NCBI RefSeq assembly: GCF_002803075.1
Contig: NZ_NNBK01000027.1
Location: forward strand, 27,702-91,701
DNA: 64,000 nt
Reading direction: 5' to 3'
From: Streptomyces sp. CB01373
GTDB lineage: Bacteria; Actinomycetota; Actinomycetes; Streptomycetales; Streptomycetaceae
The notes beneath the pieces are model-generated. The model saw nothing but the letters and a program-made list of their open reading frames with translations. It was not told the origin of the DNA and made no database searches. Below, one piece after another: positions 33,598-43,053 of this stretch (position 1 is the stretch's first letter; each line of letters starts with the position of its first letter). Made by a program: the position numbers and the translations under genes.

Positions 33598-34263
33598 ATG
33601 AGTGCCGTCAGTCGTGCCCCCCAGTGCTCGAACCGGGCGAACCGCACACCCCGTCCGCACCGCACGCGTCCGAGCCGCGTCCGTGGCCGCGCCGCCCTGC
33701 TCGCCGCCGGGAGCGCCGCGCTGGCACTCACCCTGTCCGCCTGCGGCTCCGGTGGCACCTCCGGCGGCTCGGGCAACACCAACTTCATCACCGGCGCCGA
33801 CGGCATCGCGACCGTGCCGAAGGCCGACCGCAAGCCCGCCCCCGACCTGTCCGGCAGGACTCTCGAGGGCAAGCAGCTCGACATGGCCGCGTACAAGGGC
33901 AAGGTCGTCGTCCTGAACGTCTGGGGCTCCTGGTGCTCGCCGTGCCGGGCCGAGGCGCCCAACCTGGTGAAGGTGGCCAAGGACACCGCAGGCAAGGACG
34001 TGCAGTTCGTCGGCATCAACACGCGCGACACCAGCACCCAGCCGGCCCTCGCGTTCGAGAAGCAGTTCGACGTGCCGTACCCGAGCCTGTACGACCCGGC
34101 CGGCAAGCTCATGCTCCGCTTCCAGAAGGGCACCCTGAACCCGCAGATGATCCCCACCACGATCATCGTCGACCGGGACGGGAAGATCGCCGCGCGCGCC
34201 CTCCAGGCACTCAGCGAGAACAAGCTGCGCAAGATGCTCGACCCGGTCATCGCGGAGAAGTGA
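33598..34263 (+). CDS. ResA/TlpA-like thiol-disulfide oxidoreductase, lipoprotein
   Basis: This 221-residue membrane-anchored thioredoxin-fold protein acts outside the membrane. After a basic N-terminus and lipobox (LSACGS, Cys49) comes the active site WGSWCSPC (Cys113, Cys116) and the cis-Pro IPTTIIVD. In system II cytochrome c maturation, ResA reduces the CXXCH cysteines of apocytochrome c before heme attachment. It heads a run ResA-CcdA-ResB-CcsB with 6-bp or smaller spacing or overlaps, clearly one operon. Confidence 0.93.
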   Translation: MSAVSRAPQCSNRANRTPRPHRTRPSRVRGRAALLAAGSAALALTLSACGSGGTSGGSGNTNFITGADGIATVPKADRKPAPDLSGRTLEGKQLDMAAYKGKVVVLNVWGSWCSPCRAEAPNLVKVAKDTAGKDVQFVGINTRDTSTQPALAFEKQFDVPYPSLYDPAGKLMLRFQKGTLNPQMIPTTIIVDRDGKIAARALQALSENKLRKMLDPVIAEK

Positions 34264-34269
34264 GCCGCC

Positions 34270-35031
34270 GTGCTACTGGCCGCAGTCGCTGATCCCAATC
34301 ACACGGTGTCCAGCGGAGCCCTCCTGCTCGCGCTGCCCATCGCCGTACTCGGCGGGCTCGTCTCCTTCTTCTCCCCGTGCGTCCTGCCGCTCGTCCCCGG
34401 CTATCTGTCGTATGTGACAGGTGTCACCGGAACCGACCTGGCCGAGGCCCGGCGCGGACGGATGGCCGCCGGCGCCGCCCTCTTCGTCCTCGGCTTCACC
34501 GTGGTCTTCGTCTCCGGCGGGGCGCTGTTCGGCTTCTTCGGGCAGACCCTCCAGGAGTACAAGGGCATCCTGTCGAAGGTGCTGGGCGTGCTCATGATCC
34601 TCATGGGCGTCTTCTTCATGGGCCTGATGCCCTGGCTGACCCAGCGTGAGTTCCGCTTCCACACGCGTCCCACCACGGGCCTGGTGGGCGCACCCCTCCT
34701 CGGGGCCCTGTTCGGGGTCGGCTGGACCCCGTGCATCGGTCCGACCCTCGCCTCCGTGGTGGCGCTCTCCTCCGCCCAGGCCAGCGCCGGGCGCGGTGCC
34801 CTGCTGACCGTCGCCTACTGCGCCGGCCTCGGCATCCCGTTCGTGCTCACCGCGATCGCCTTCCGCAAGGCGCTGGGAGCCTTCGGCTGGGTCAAGCGCC
34901 ACTATGTCTGGGTGATGCGCGTCGGCGGCACGATGATGATCGTGACCGGCGTGCTGCTGCTCACCGGCGCCTGGGACCGGCTGGTGCAGGAGATGCAGAC
35001 GTGGTCCACCGGCTTCACTGTGGGGATCTGA
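34270..35031 (+). CDS. ccdA: Cytochrome c biogenesis protein CcdA
   Basis: CcdA transports reducing equivalents from cytoplasmic thioredoxin to ResA across the membrane. The 253-residue protein has six hydrophobic segments and the two redox cysteines in FSPCVLPLVPGY (first TM) and GWTPCIGPTLAS (fourth TM). GTG 34270 is 6 nt after the ResA stop. It is followed 3 nt later by resB. Confidence 0.95.
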   Translation: MLLAAVADPNHTVSSGALLLALPIAVLGGLVSFFSPCVLPLVPGYLSYVTGVTGTDLAEARRGRMAAGAALFVLGFTVVFVSGGALFGFFGQTLQEYKGILSKVLGVLMILMGVFFMGLMPWLTQREFRFHTRPTTGLVGAPLLGALFGVGWTPCIGPTLASVVALSSAQASAGRGALLTVAYCAGLGIPFVLTAIAFRKALGAFGWVKRHYVWVMRVGGTMMIVTGVLLLTGAWDRLVQEMQTWSTGFTVGI

Positions 35032-35034
35032 TCC

Positions 35035-36825
35035 ATGAGCAAGACGCCAACCAGTACGACGGCCGACGAGACCCCGGCGGTGCCACCCGGCGACGAGGAC
35101 CTCGGAGCCGCCGGCTCCCAGCTGTCCACCGCCCCCGCCGAGACGGCCGTCCCCGGCTCCTTCGGCGGCAACCGGGCGCCCGGACTGGCCGGCCGGCTCG
35201 CCTGGACCGGGCGGGAGGTCCTCGGCTGGGTCCGCTGGTTCTGGCGGCAGCTCACCTCCATGCGGGTCGCGCTGATGCTGCTGTTCCTGCTCTCCCTCGG
35301 CGCCGTCCCCGGTTCGCTGATCCCGCAGAGCGGCACCGACGCGCTGAAGGTCGACGCCTTCAGGAAGGCGCACACGACGCTCGCGCCCCTCTACGACAAG
35401 CTCGGCCTGTTCCATGTCTACAGCTCGGCGTGGTTCTCCGCGATCTACATCCTGCTGTTCGTCTCCCTCATCGGCTGCATCGTGCCGCGCACCTGGCAGT
35501 TCGTCGGCCAGCTGCGCGGCCGGCCGCCGGGCGCCCCCAAGCGGCTGACCCGGCTGCCCGCGTACACCACCTGGCGCACCGCCGCCTCCCCCGAGGAGGT
35601 ACGCGAGAGCGCGCTGAGGATCCTCAAGCAGCGCCGCTTCCGCGCCCACCTCGCCGATGACGCCGTCGCCGCCGAGAAGGGCTATCTGCGCGAGGCCGGC
35701 AACCTCGCCTTCCACGTCGCGCTGATCGTGATGCTGATCGCCTTCGCCTGGGGCCAGTTGTACAAGACCGAGGGCAACAAGCTGATCGTCGAGGGCGACG
35801 GCTTCTCCAACACCCTCACCCAGTACGACGACTTCAAGTCCGGCAACCTCTTCAACGACGACGACCTGGTGCCGTTCAGCTTCAACCTGAAGAAGTTCAC
35901 CGGCACCTACGAGCGCACCGGCCCGCAGAAGGGCACGCCGCGCGTGTACCGGGCGGACATCACCTACAGCCTGGGCGCCCACGGCAAGGAGCGGAAGGCG
36001 AGCATCTCGCCCAACCACCCGCTGACCGTCGACGACGCCCGGGTCTACCTCGTCAGCCACGGCTACGCCCCCACCGTCACCGTCCGGGACGGCAAGGGCG
36101 ACGTGGTCTACCACCAGGCCGTGCCACTGCTGCCGGTCGACTCCAACGTCACCTCGCAGGGTGCGATCAAGGTGTTCGACGGTTACAAGAACCCCGAGGG
36201 CAAGTCCGAGCAGCTCGGCTTCTCCGCGTTCTTCGTGCCGACCTTCGCCGGGGCCGGCAAGGGCACGATGTTCTCCCAGTTCCCGGCGCTGGACTTCCCC
36301 GTCCTCGCGCTGACCGGCTACCACGGCGACCTGGGCGTCGACGCGGGCGTGCCGCAGAACGTCTACCAGCTCGACACCAAGAACCCGAACCTCAAGCAGT
36401 TCAAGGACGCCAAGGGCAGGATCGTCGCCGCCCGGCTGCTGCCCGGCGAGACCATGACGCTGCCGAACGGCGCCGGCTCCATCACCTTCGACAAGGACAT
36501 CAAGGAGTGGGCCGGCTTCCAGATCGTGCAGGAGCCCGGCACCGGCTGGGCGCTCACCGGCGCGCTGGCCGCCATCGCCGGACTGGCCGGCTCCCTGTTC
36601 ATCCAGCGGCGCCGCGTCTGGGTGCGTGCCGTGCGGGGCGCCGACGGCGCGACCGTCGTCGAGATGGCGGGCCTGGGCCGCAGCGAGTCCGCGAAACTCC
36701 CCGAGGAGCTCGGCGACCTGGCCGCGCTCGTCCATGACAAGGCGCCCGCGCAGGCCGACGCCGATCCCGACCGGGAGCCGGACGCCGGCGCCCCCGTACC
36801 CGCCGAAGGGGCTGAGGAGAAGTGA
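35035..36825 (+). CDS. resB: ResB (Ccs1)-type cytochrome c biogenesis protein
   Basis: The product is 596 residues. An N-terminal acidic, Pro/Thr-rich tail of about 60 residues is followed by hydrophobic segments near 80-105 (SMRVALMLLFLLSLGAVPGS) and 135-155, another at about 225-240 (NLAFHVALIVMLIAFAW), a large extracytoplasmic domain, and a last TM near 500 (GALAAIAGLAGSLFI). This ResB layout partners CcsB in forming the heme-handling synthetase of system II. Its stop overlaps the ccsB GTG by 4 nt. Confidence 0.94.
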   Translation: MSKTPTSTTADETPAVPPGDEDLGAAGSQLSTAPAETAVPGSFGGNRAPGLAGRLAWTGREVLGWVRWFWRQLTSMRVALMLLFLLSLGAVPGSLIPQSGTDALKVDAFRKAHTTLAPLYDKLGLFHVYSSAWFSAIYILLFVSLIGCIVPRTWQFVGQLRGRPPGAPKRLTRLPAYTTWRTAASPEEVRESALRILKQRRFRAHLADDAVAAEKGYLREAGNLAFHVALIVMLIAFAWGQLYKTEGNKLIVEGDGFSNTLTQYDDFKSGNLFNDDDLVPFSFNLKKFTGTYERTGPQKGTPRVYRADITYSLGAHGKERKASISPNHPLTVDDARVYLVSHGYAPTVTVRDGKGDVVYHQAVPLLPVDSNVTSQGAIKVFDGYKNPEGKSEQLGFSAFFVPTFAGAGKGTMFSQFPALDFPVLALTGYHGDLGVDAGVPQNVYQLDTKNPNLKQFKDAKGRIVAARLLPGETMTLPNGAGSITFDKDIKEWAGFQIVQEPGTGWALTGALAAIAGLAGSLFIQRRRVWVRAVRGADGATVVEMAGLGRSESAKLPEELGDLAALVHDKAPAQADADPDREPDAGAPVPAEGAEEK

Positions 36826-37925
36826 CTCTCGCCGCCGCAACAGAGCTCGCCACGGCGACCAACGAGAACCTGGCCAACATCAGCAACACGCTGATCTACT
36901 CCGCGATGGCCGTCTACACCCTGGCCTTCTTCGCGTACATCACCGAATGGCTCTTCGGCAGCCGCAGCAAGGTGGCCCGCACGGCCGCCGCGCTGACCGC
37001 CGAGGTCGGCGCGGCCAAGGCGCAGGGCCCGGCCGTCACGGTGAAGTCCGCCGGCGGCACCGCCGTGCTGGAGCGCCCCCAGGTGGTCGTACGGTCCGCC
37101 GCCGGCGCCCGTGACGTGCCCGACGGGCCCGGCGCGCACGGCGGCGACGAGAAGGGCGACCTGTACGGCCGCATCGCCGTGTCCCTCAGCGTGCTCGGCT
37201 TCCTCCTCGCGCTCGGTGGCGTCGTCGCCCGCGCGGCCTCCGTGCAGCGGGCGCCGTGGGGCAACATGTACGAGTTCAACATCACCTTCTCCACGGTCGC
37301 GGTCGGCGTCTACCTGCTGCTGCTCGCGCTGAAGAAGAACGTGCGCTGGCTCGGCCTGTTCCTGACCACCACCGTTCTGCTCGACCTCGGCCTCGCGGTC
37401 ACCGTGCTCTACACGGCGAGCGACCAGCTGGTCCCCGCCCTGCACTCGTACTGGCTGTACATCCACGTCTCCACCGCGATCTTCTGCGGCGCGGTCTTCT
37501 ACGTCGGCGCGGTCGGCACCCTGCTGTACCTGTTCAAGGACTCCTACGAGAGCAAGCTCGCCTCCGGCGGGAAGCCCGGCCGTTTCGCGACCTCCGTCCT
37601 GGAGCGGCTGCCGGCCTCGGCGTCCCTGGACAAGTTCTCCTACCGCATCAACGCCGCCGTCTTCCCGCTGTGGACGTTCACGATCGTCGCGGGCGCCATC
37701 TGGGCCGCGTCCGCCTGGGGCCGCTACTGGGGCTGGGACCCCAAGGAGACCTGGTCCTTCATCACCTGGGTCGCCTACGCCTGCTACCTGCACGCCCGCT
37801 CCACGGCCGGCTGGAAGGGCCGCAAGGCCGCCTACATCGCGCTGATCGCGTTCGGCTGCTGGCTGTTCAACTACTACGGCGTGAACATCTTCGTCAGCGG
37901 CAAGCACTCGTACGCGGGCGTCTGA
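36822..37925 (+). CDS. ccsB: CcsB/CcsA-type cytochrome c synthetase subunit
   Basis: The product is 367 residues from GTG 36822 (GTGA overlap with resB). It has one N-terminal TM, an Ala/Gly linker to about 105, then about six more TMs. The tryptophan-rich WWD heme-binding motif (GRYWGWDPKETWSFITW) is intact, with His residues in VSTAIFCG and NIFVSGKH regions. With ResB it delivers and ligates heme to apocytochrome c. Nothing in the sequence suggests loss of function. Confidence 0.95.
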   Translation: MTLAAATELATATNENLANISNTLIYSAMAVYTLAFFAYITEWLFGSRSKVARTAAALTAEVGAAKAQGPAVTVKSAGGTAVLERPQVVVRSAAGARDVPDGPGAHGGDEKGDLYGRIAVSLSVLGFLLALGGVVARAASVQRAPWGNMYEFNITFSTVAVGVYLLLLALKKNVRWLGLFLTTTVLLDLGLAVTVLYTASDQLVPALHSYWLYIHVSTAIFCGAVFYVGAVGTLLYLFKDSYESKLASGGKPGRFATSVLERLPASASLDKFSYRINAAVFPLWTFTIVAGAIWAASAWGRYWGWDPKETWSFITWVAYACYLHARSTAGWKGRKAAYIALIAFGCWLFNYYGVNIFVSGKHSYAGV

Positions 37926-37950
37926 CCGGCCCCTCGGTGACACTGGTGTC

Positions 37951-38385
37951 ATGACCGGTTCCATCGAACAGGGCATCAGCCAGATCCACGGGAACACCCA
38001 CCTGCTCACCTTCCTGGTGCGGCTCCCCGGGCCCATGGAGCGGGTCTGGCCGGAGCTGACCACACCGGAGGGGCTCGCGCGCTGGTTCACCGACGTCGAC
38101 GAGCTGGAACCCCGGCTCGGCGGCGCGGTCGGTCTGCGCGGCCTCGGCAGCGGGCGGATCACCGCGTGGGACGTGGACCGGGTCGCCGAGTACACCCTGG
38201 AGGGCGGCGGCCGCATCCGCTTCCACCTGGAGCGCGACGGCGCGGACGGCTCCGTGCTCCGCCTCACCCACGAGTTCCTGGGGGAGACGGAGTCGGAGCC
38301 GCGCTGGCGGACCCGCTTCGAATGCCTGATCGAGGTGGTTGCGGGCCGAGGTCCCCGTTCCACGGATCAGGACGCTCCCCGATGA
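37951..38385 (+). CDS. SRPBCC-fold protein (AHSA1-like)
   Basis: The 144-residue protein resembles the START/Bet v1-like SRPBCC fold: LTFLVRLPGPMERVWPELTT at the start, PEGLARWFTD, and the late strand RLTHEFLGETE. Such proteins often bind hydrophobic ligands, and some are called activators of Hsp90 ATPase homologues. It follows ccsB after 25 bp and may be in the same transcript. The role is unknown. Confidence 0.75.
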   Translation: MTGSIEQGISQIHGNTHLLTFLVRLPGPMERVWPELTTPEGLARWFTDVDELEPRLGGAVGLRGLGSGRITAWDVDRVAEYTLEGGGRIRFHLERDGADGSVLRLTHEFLGETESEPRWRTRFECLIEVVAGRGPRSTDQDAPR

Positions 38386-38511
38386 AGCACCGCATCCACG
38401 CGGCGACGGCCTGTGCCCGCCCCCCGAAACCGCGCGCGCCCCACTCTGTACCCTGACCCGATCATCGCCGCACGTGCGGCAGTCGGGCCCGGTGGGTGGG
38501 AGGAAACGGTC

Positions 38512-39279
38512 ATGGGTGCTGCTCCGGTCCTGGAGGAGCTGCGGGAGGTCTGCCAGCCGCAGGCGAAACTGGCGAGCCGCAACGGCGAGCACTGGGCGGG
38601 CCGCCTGTACATGCGGAGGGTCTCGCTGCGGTTCACCCGGCAACTGGTGCGCACTCCGGTGACCCCGGACCAGCTGACCTGGACCATGGTGGTGTGCGGG
38701 ATCGCCTCCGGCGCCGCGCTGCTGATCCCGGGCCTGACCGGGGCCGTCCTGGCCGTCGTGCTGATGCAGCTGTTCCTGCTCTTCGACTGCGTGGACGGCG
38801 AGGTCGCCCGCTGGAAGGGCCAGAACAGCGCGTCCGGCATCTACGTCGACCGGCTCGGCGCCTATCTCGCGGACGCCGCCCTGATGGTGGGCGCCGGGTT
38901 CCACGCGGCCCGGTCCGGCTTCGGCGGCTGGGTGTCGCTGGGCCTGGCGACCGCACTCGGCGTGGTCCTGCTGAAGGCGTCCACCGACCTGGTCGACGTG
39001 GCGCGGGCCCGGCGCGGGCTGGCCGTCGCCGACGACGAGTCGACCCGGCCGCGCTCGCAGGGCGTGGCCACGGTGCGCCGGCTGGCCGCCGCGTTCAAGA
39101 TCCACCGGGTGACCAACGGCATCGAGGCGTCCCTGCTCCTGCTGGCCGCCGCCGTCGGCGACACCGTCACCGGCGGAGCCGACGTCACCCGCTGGGCGCT
39201 CATCGCACTGGCCGCCATCACCTGGGTGATGGTCCCGGCGCACCTGCTGTCGATCCTGTCCTCGTCCCGGCTGCGCTAG
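38512..39279 (+). CDS. CDP-alcohol phosphatidyltransferase-like membrane protein
   Basis: This 255-residue integral membrane protein (about six TMs) starts at ATG 38512 behind GGAGGAAA. The CDP-alcohol motif DxxDGxxAR is present as DCVDGEVAR, followed correctly by eight residues, G, three residues and D (GIYVD). The final Asp, expected three residues further on, is Ala (DRLGA), while another Asp lies four residues later. That last Asp is normally the catalytic base, so activity or substrate may differ. The product would be a phospholipid or phosphodiester polyol; the acceptor is unknown. It is convergent with the next gene. Confidence 0.8.
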   Translation: MGAAPVLEELREVCQPQAKLASRNGEHWAGRLYMRRVSLRFTRQLVRTPVTPDQLTWTMVVCGIASGAALLIPGLTGAVLAVVLMQLFLLFDCVDGEVARWKGQNSASGIYVDRLGAYLADAALMVGAGFHAARSGFGGWVSLGLATALGVVLLKASTDLVDVARARRGLAVADDESTRPRSQGVATVRRLAAAFKIHRVTNGIEASLLLLAAAVGDTVTGGADVTRWALIALAAITWVMVPAHLLSILSSSRLR

Positions 39280-39312
39280 GACCGACCCGCCGCCGGGGCC
39301 GCCGGGCGCCGC

Positions 39313-39705
39313 TCAGCTGCTCTTCGGCTCCTCGCCGTTCTCCTTGCGGCGCAGTTCCTCCTCGCGGCGGCGGAGGTCGGCCTCCCAGTTCTTCAGCAGG
39401 TCCTCGTCCTTCTTGTTCTCCTCGGCGAGGGACTGCAGGAACGCGGGGTTGTCGTCCGGGGCGACGTACTCGAGCCGCTGGTTGCGGTGCCACTCCGAGG
39501 GCGTGCGGCCGTTCGCCGGAGGGCGCCGGTCCTTGCCCGCGGCGAGCCAGGCGATCGAGCCGACGATCGGGAAGAGCAGGATGATGAAGACCCAGGCGAC
39601 CTTGGGCAGGTGCTTGGCCTCGTCCTCGGGCGTGTTCAGGCAGTCGATGAAGGCGAAGATCATCAGTGCCAGCGGCACGACGTAGTACAGCAGCACCCTG
39701 AGCAT
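39313..39705 (-). CDS. PLDc_N-type two-TM protein
   Basis: The 130-residue protein has two membrane helices at about 4-22 (VLLYYVVPLALMIFAFIDCL) and 36-56 (VAWVFIILLFPIVGSIAWL), separated by TPEDEAKHLPK, the pattern of the phospholipase D-nuclease N-terminal-like domain. The domain occurs alone in many actinobacteria and its function is unknown. The C-terminal 60 residues form a charged coiled coil (ENKKDEDLLKNWEADLRRRE). ATG 39705 is preferred, with AGGGGG upstream. Confidence 0.85.
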   Translation of the reverse strand: MLRVLLYYVVPLALMIFAFIDCLNTPEDEAKHLPKVAWVFIILLFPIVGSIAWLAAGKDRRPPANGRTPSEWHRNQRLEYVAPDDNPAFLQSLAEENKKDEDLLKNWEADLRRREEELRRKENGEEPKSS

Positions 39706-39791
39706 GTCGAGAAGCCCCCTGAAAGCGGTGGAGGGGCCCTGCACCGGCCCCGTGACGGGGCCAGGGTAGCCGCTCGGGGATACTGGACCCC

Positions 39792-41249
39792 ATGGCGTAC
39801 GACGATCTTCGTTCCCTGCTCAGGGCGCTGGAGCGCGAGGGCGACCTCAAGCGCATCAAGGCCGAGGTCGACCCGTATCTGGAGGTCGGTGAGATCGTCG
39901 ACCGGGTGCAGAAGTCGGGCGGCCCCGCACTGCTCTTCGAGAACGTGCGCGGCTCCGCGATGCCCCTGGCCATGAACGTCTTCGGAACCGACCGGCGGCT
40001 GCTGAAGGCCCTCGGCCTGAAGTCGTACGGCGAGATCTCCGAAAAGATCGGCGGGCTGCTGCGGCCCGAGCTGCCGCACGGCTTCGTGGGCGTGCGTGAG
40101 GCGTTCGGCAAGCTCGGCGCGATGACGCACGTACCGCCGAAGAAGGTGAAGTCCGACAGCGCGCCCGTGCAGGAGGTCGTCCTGCACGGCGACGACGTCG
40201 ACCTCGACGCCCTGCCGGCCCTGTTCACCTGGCCGCAGGACGGCGGCTCCTTCTTCAACCTGGGACTCACCCACACCAAGGACCCGGAGAGCGGCATCCG
40301 CAACCTCGGGCTCTACCGCCTTCAGCGTCACGACAAGCGCACCATCGGCATGCACTGGCAGATCCACAAGGACAGCCGCAACCACTACCAGGTCGCCGCC
40401 CGGCGCGGCGAGCGGCTGCCGGTGGCGATCGCCTTCGGCTGCCCCCCGGCCGTCACGTACGCCTCGACCGCGCCGCTGCCCGGTGACATCGACGAGTACC
40501 TGTTCGCCGGGTTCATCGCGGGCCGGCGGATCGAGATGGTCGACTGCAAGACCGTCCCGCTCCAGGTCCCGGCGAACGCCGAGGTGGTCCTGGAGGGCTG
40601 GCTGGAGCCCGGCGAGATGCTGCCCGAGGGGCCCTTCGGCGACCACACCGGCTTCTACACCCCGCAGGAGCCCTTCCCGGCGCTGACCATCGACTGCGTG
40701 ACGATGCGCAGGCGGCCCCTGCTCCAGTCGATCGTCGTGGGCCGCCCCCCGACGGAGGACGGACCGCTCGGCCGTGCCACCGAGCGCTTCTTCCTCCCCC
40801 TGCTGAAGATCATCGTCCCGGACATCGTGGACTACCACCTGCCCGAGGCGGGCGGCTTCCACAACTGCGCGATCGTCTCGATCGACAAGAAGTACCCCAA
40901 GCACGCCCAGAAGGTGATGCACGCCATCTGGGGGGCACACATGATGTCTCTGACCAAGCTGATCGTGGTCGTCGACGCCGACTGCGACGTGCACGATCTG
41001 CACGAGGTCGCCTGGCGGGCCCTGGGCAACACGGACTACGCCCGCGACCTCACCGTGGTGGAAGGCCCCGTCGACCACCTCGACCACGCCTCCTACCAGC
41101 AGTTCTGGGGCGGCAAGGCGGGCATCGACGCGACGCGGAAGCTGCCCGAGGAGGGCTACACGCGGGACGGCGGGTGGCCGGAGATGGTCCTTTCGGACCC
41201 GGAGACAGCCGAACGGGTGACGCGACGCTGGAAGGAGTACGGACTCTGA
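39792..41249 (+). CDS. mqnL: UbiD-type menaquinone biosynthesis decarboxylase (SCO4490 family)
   Basis: This 485-residue UbiD-family, prenylated-FMN-dependent decarboxylase is assigned to the late futalosine menaquinone pathway. It matches the SCO4490-type family (TIGR03701): start MAYDDLRSLLRALEREGDL, GSAMPLAMNVFGTDRRLL, and the C-terminal EEGYTRDGGWPEMV. Its cofactor would come from the UbiX encoded two genes downstream. The start ATG is close behind a promoter-bearing gap and the gene opens the mqn run. Confidence 0.93.
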   Translation: MAYDDLRSLLRALEREGDLKRIKAEVDPYLEVGEIVDRVQKSGGPALLFENVRGSAMPLAMNVFGTDRRLLKALGLKSYGEISEKIGGLLRPELPHGFVGVREAFGKLGAMTHVPPKKVKSDSAPVQEVVLHGDDVDLDALPALFTWPQDGGSFFNLGLTHTKDPESGIRNLGLYRLQRHDKRTIGMHWQIHKDSRNHYQVAARRGERLPVAIAFGCPPAVTYASTAPLPGDIDEYLFAGFIAGRRIEMVDCKTVPLQVPANAEVVLEGWLEPGEMLPEGPFGDHTGFYTPQEPFPALTIDCVTMRRRPLLQSIVVGRPPTEDGPLGRATERFFLPLLKIIVPDIVDYHLPEAGGFHNCAIVSIDKKYPKHAQKVMHAIWGAHMMSLTKLIVVVDADCDVHDLHEVAWRALGNTDYARDLTVVEGPVDHLDHASYQQFWGGKAGIDATRKLPEEGYTRDGGWPEMVLSDPETAERVTRRWKEYGL

Positions 41250-41328
41250 TGGGCACCTATTCGTTGGTGTGTGGCAGCGCGGAGACGGGGTTTCCCCGCC
41301 GCCGCGGAGGTGAACCGGAGTACGGCCT

Positions 41329-42231
41329 GTGAGCTCCGCGTCCGCCGCGATCCCGCAGCCGGGACGCACCAAGGCCTTCCTGCGCCTGGTCATGATCGAG
41401 CACTCGATCTTCGCGCTGCCCTTCGCGTACATCGCCTCCCTGACCGCGATGTACGAGTGGGACAGGACCATCCACTGGGGCAGGCTGCTGCTCGTCACCG
41501 TGGCGATGGTGGGCCTGCGCACGTTCGCGATGGCCGTCAACCGGATCATCGACCGGGAGATCGACGCCCGTAACCCGCGCACCGCGCACCGCGAGCTGGT
41601 GACCGGCGCGATGTCGGTGCGGCACGCCTGGACGGGCGCGCTCGTCGCGCTCGTCGTGTTCCTCGCGGCCGCGGCACTGCTCAACCCGCTCTGCCTGGCC
41701 CTCGCCCCTGTCGCGGTGGTCCCGATGGTGGTCTACCCCTACGGCAAGCGGTTCACGAACTTCCCGCAGGCCATCCTGGGCCTGGCCCAGGCGATGGGCC
41801 CGATCGGCGGCTGGCTGGCGATCTCCGGCAGCTGGTCCTGGGACGCGGTGATCCTGGGCCTGGCCGTCGGCGTCTGGATCGGCGGCTTCGACCTCATCTA
41901 CGCCTGCCAGGACGTGGAGACCGACCGCGAGGTCGGCGTGAAGTCGGTCCCGGCCCGCTTCGGCGTCCCCGCCGCCATCCGGGGAGCACGGGCCTGCCAC
42001 CTCGTCACCACCGCGCTGTTCGTCTGGTACGCCCTCGCCACCGGCGCCGGCGCCTTCTTCTGGCTGGGCCTGGTCGTCGTCGCGGGCGCCTTCGTCTACG
42101 AGCACACGATCGTCCGCCCGAACGACCTGTCCCGCCTCAACCGGGCGTTCTTCAGCGTCAACGGGTTCATCGGCATCGCCCTTTTCGTGTGCGCGCTGCT
42201 CGACCTGCTGGTGCGCGGTCTCACGGTCTGA
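41329..42231 (+). CDS. mqnP: Menaquinone biosynthesis prenyltransferase (UbiA family)
   Basis: This 300-residue integral membrane protein (about eight TMs) attaches the polyprenyl chain in the futalosine pathway. The two Asp-rich UbiA motifs are visible: NRIIDREID (about residue 66) and DLIYACQDVETDREVG (about 187). GTG 41329 gives CCGGAG about 8 nt upstream. It lies between the UbiD- and UbiX-type genes in the conserved mqn order. Confidence 0.93.
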   Translation: MSSASAAIPQPGRTKAFLRLVMIEHSIFALPFAYIASLTAMYEWDRTIHWGRLLLVTVAMVGLRTFAMAVNRIIDREIDARNPRTAHRELVTGAMSVRHAWTGALVALVVFLAAAALLNPLCLALAPVAVVPMVVYPYGKRFTNFPQAILGLAQAMGPIGGWLAISGSWSWDAVILGLAVGVWIGGFDLIYACQDVETDREVGVKSVPARFGVPAAIRGARACHLVTTALFVWYALATGAGAFFWLGLVVVAGAFVYEHTIVRPNDLSRLNRAFFSVNGFIGIALFVCALLDLLVRGLTV

Positions 42232-42276
42232 TACCTCGCAGTTTGGATCATGAGCGCCGACGGATAGGCTCGACAC

Positions 42277-42948
42277 ATGAAGCCAGGAGAAACGCGGCGG
42301 GCACCTTGGATCGTGGGGGTGTCCGGAGCGTCCGGCACGCCGTACGCGGCCGCTGTGCTGCGTGCGCTGCTCGACGCCGGACAGAGCGTCGACCTGGTGG
42401 TCAGCCGGGCCTCGCGGCTCACCCTGCTCGACGAGACCGGCATCTCCTTCCGGGACGCCCATTGGCAGGACGACCTGCGCGAATGGCTGTCCCTCGGCGC
42501 CGACGGCAAGCCCGGCAGCTTCGACGTGGACCTCACGGGAGTACGGCACTGGAGCGCCGGTGACCTGGCGGCCGGACCGTCCTCGGGGTCGTACCCGGCG
42601 AAGGGCATGCTGATCGTGCCCGCCTCGACGGCCTGTGTGGCGGGCGTCGCCCTCGGGCTGTCCAAGGACCTGCTGCAACGGGCGGCGAGCGTGACCCTCA
42701 AGGAGGGCAGGCCGCTGGTCGTCGCCGTACGGGAGACCCCGCTGAACGGCCGGACGCTGCGGCACCTGGTGGCACTGGACGACGCGGGCGCCACCGTCCT
42801 GCCCGCCTCGCCCGCCTTCTACGCCGGGGCGACCCACATCCAGCACCTCGTGGACTTCGTCGCCGGCCGGGCCCTGGACGCGGTGGGCGTACCCCACGGT
42901 CTCTACCGTCGCTGGGAGGGCGAACTGGGCGGCTCCCGGCCCGCGTGA
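42277..42948 (+). CDS. mqnM: UbiX-type flavin prenyltransferase
   Basis: UbiX-family enzymes make prenylated FMN, the UbiD cofactor, from FMN and dimethylallyl phosphate. The 223-residue product has the FMN-binding GVSGASGTPYAAAVLRAL at the start, LIVPASTACVAGVALGLSKDLLQRA with the catalytic region, and VVAVRETPLNGRTLRHL. It is placed directly after mqnP, so it probably serves the UbiD-type decarboxylase of this cluster. Confidence 0.92.
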   Translation: MKPGETRRAPWIVGVSGASGTPYAAAVLRALLDAGQSVDLVVSRASRLTLLDETGISFRDAHWQDDLREWLSLGADGKPGSFDVDLTGVRHWSAGDLAAGPSSGSYPAKGMLIVPASTACVAGVALGLSKDLLQRAASVTLKEGRPLVVAVRETPLNGRTLRHLVALDDAGATVLPASPAFYAGATHIQHLVDFVAGRALDAVGVPHGLYRRWEGELGGSRPA

Positions 42949-43053
42949 GCGCTGCGCGGCGCTCTCCAGCAGTACCAGCACAGCACCACTCGGCACTTCA
43001 GGAACTTTCTTCAGATCTCTCGTCGGATCTCTTCAGCGGAAGGCTTCGATCGC

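Noticed and set aside
34273..36840. 855-residue minus-strand ORF opposite ccdA and resB
   Set aside because: Its Glu/Gly/Asp-rich translation mirrors the real plus-strand genes, whose motifs are clear.
42237..42252. GTTTGGATCATG segment similar to part of the 20591-20638 palindrome
   Set aside because: It is too short and has no matching second arm.
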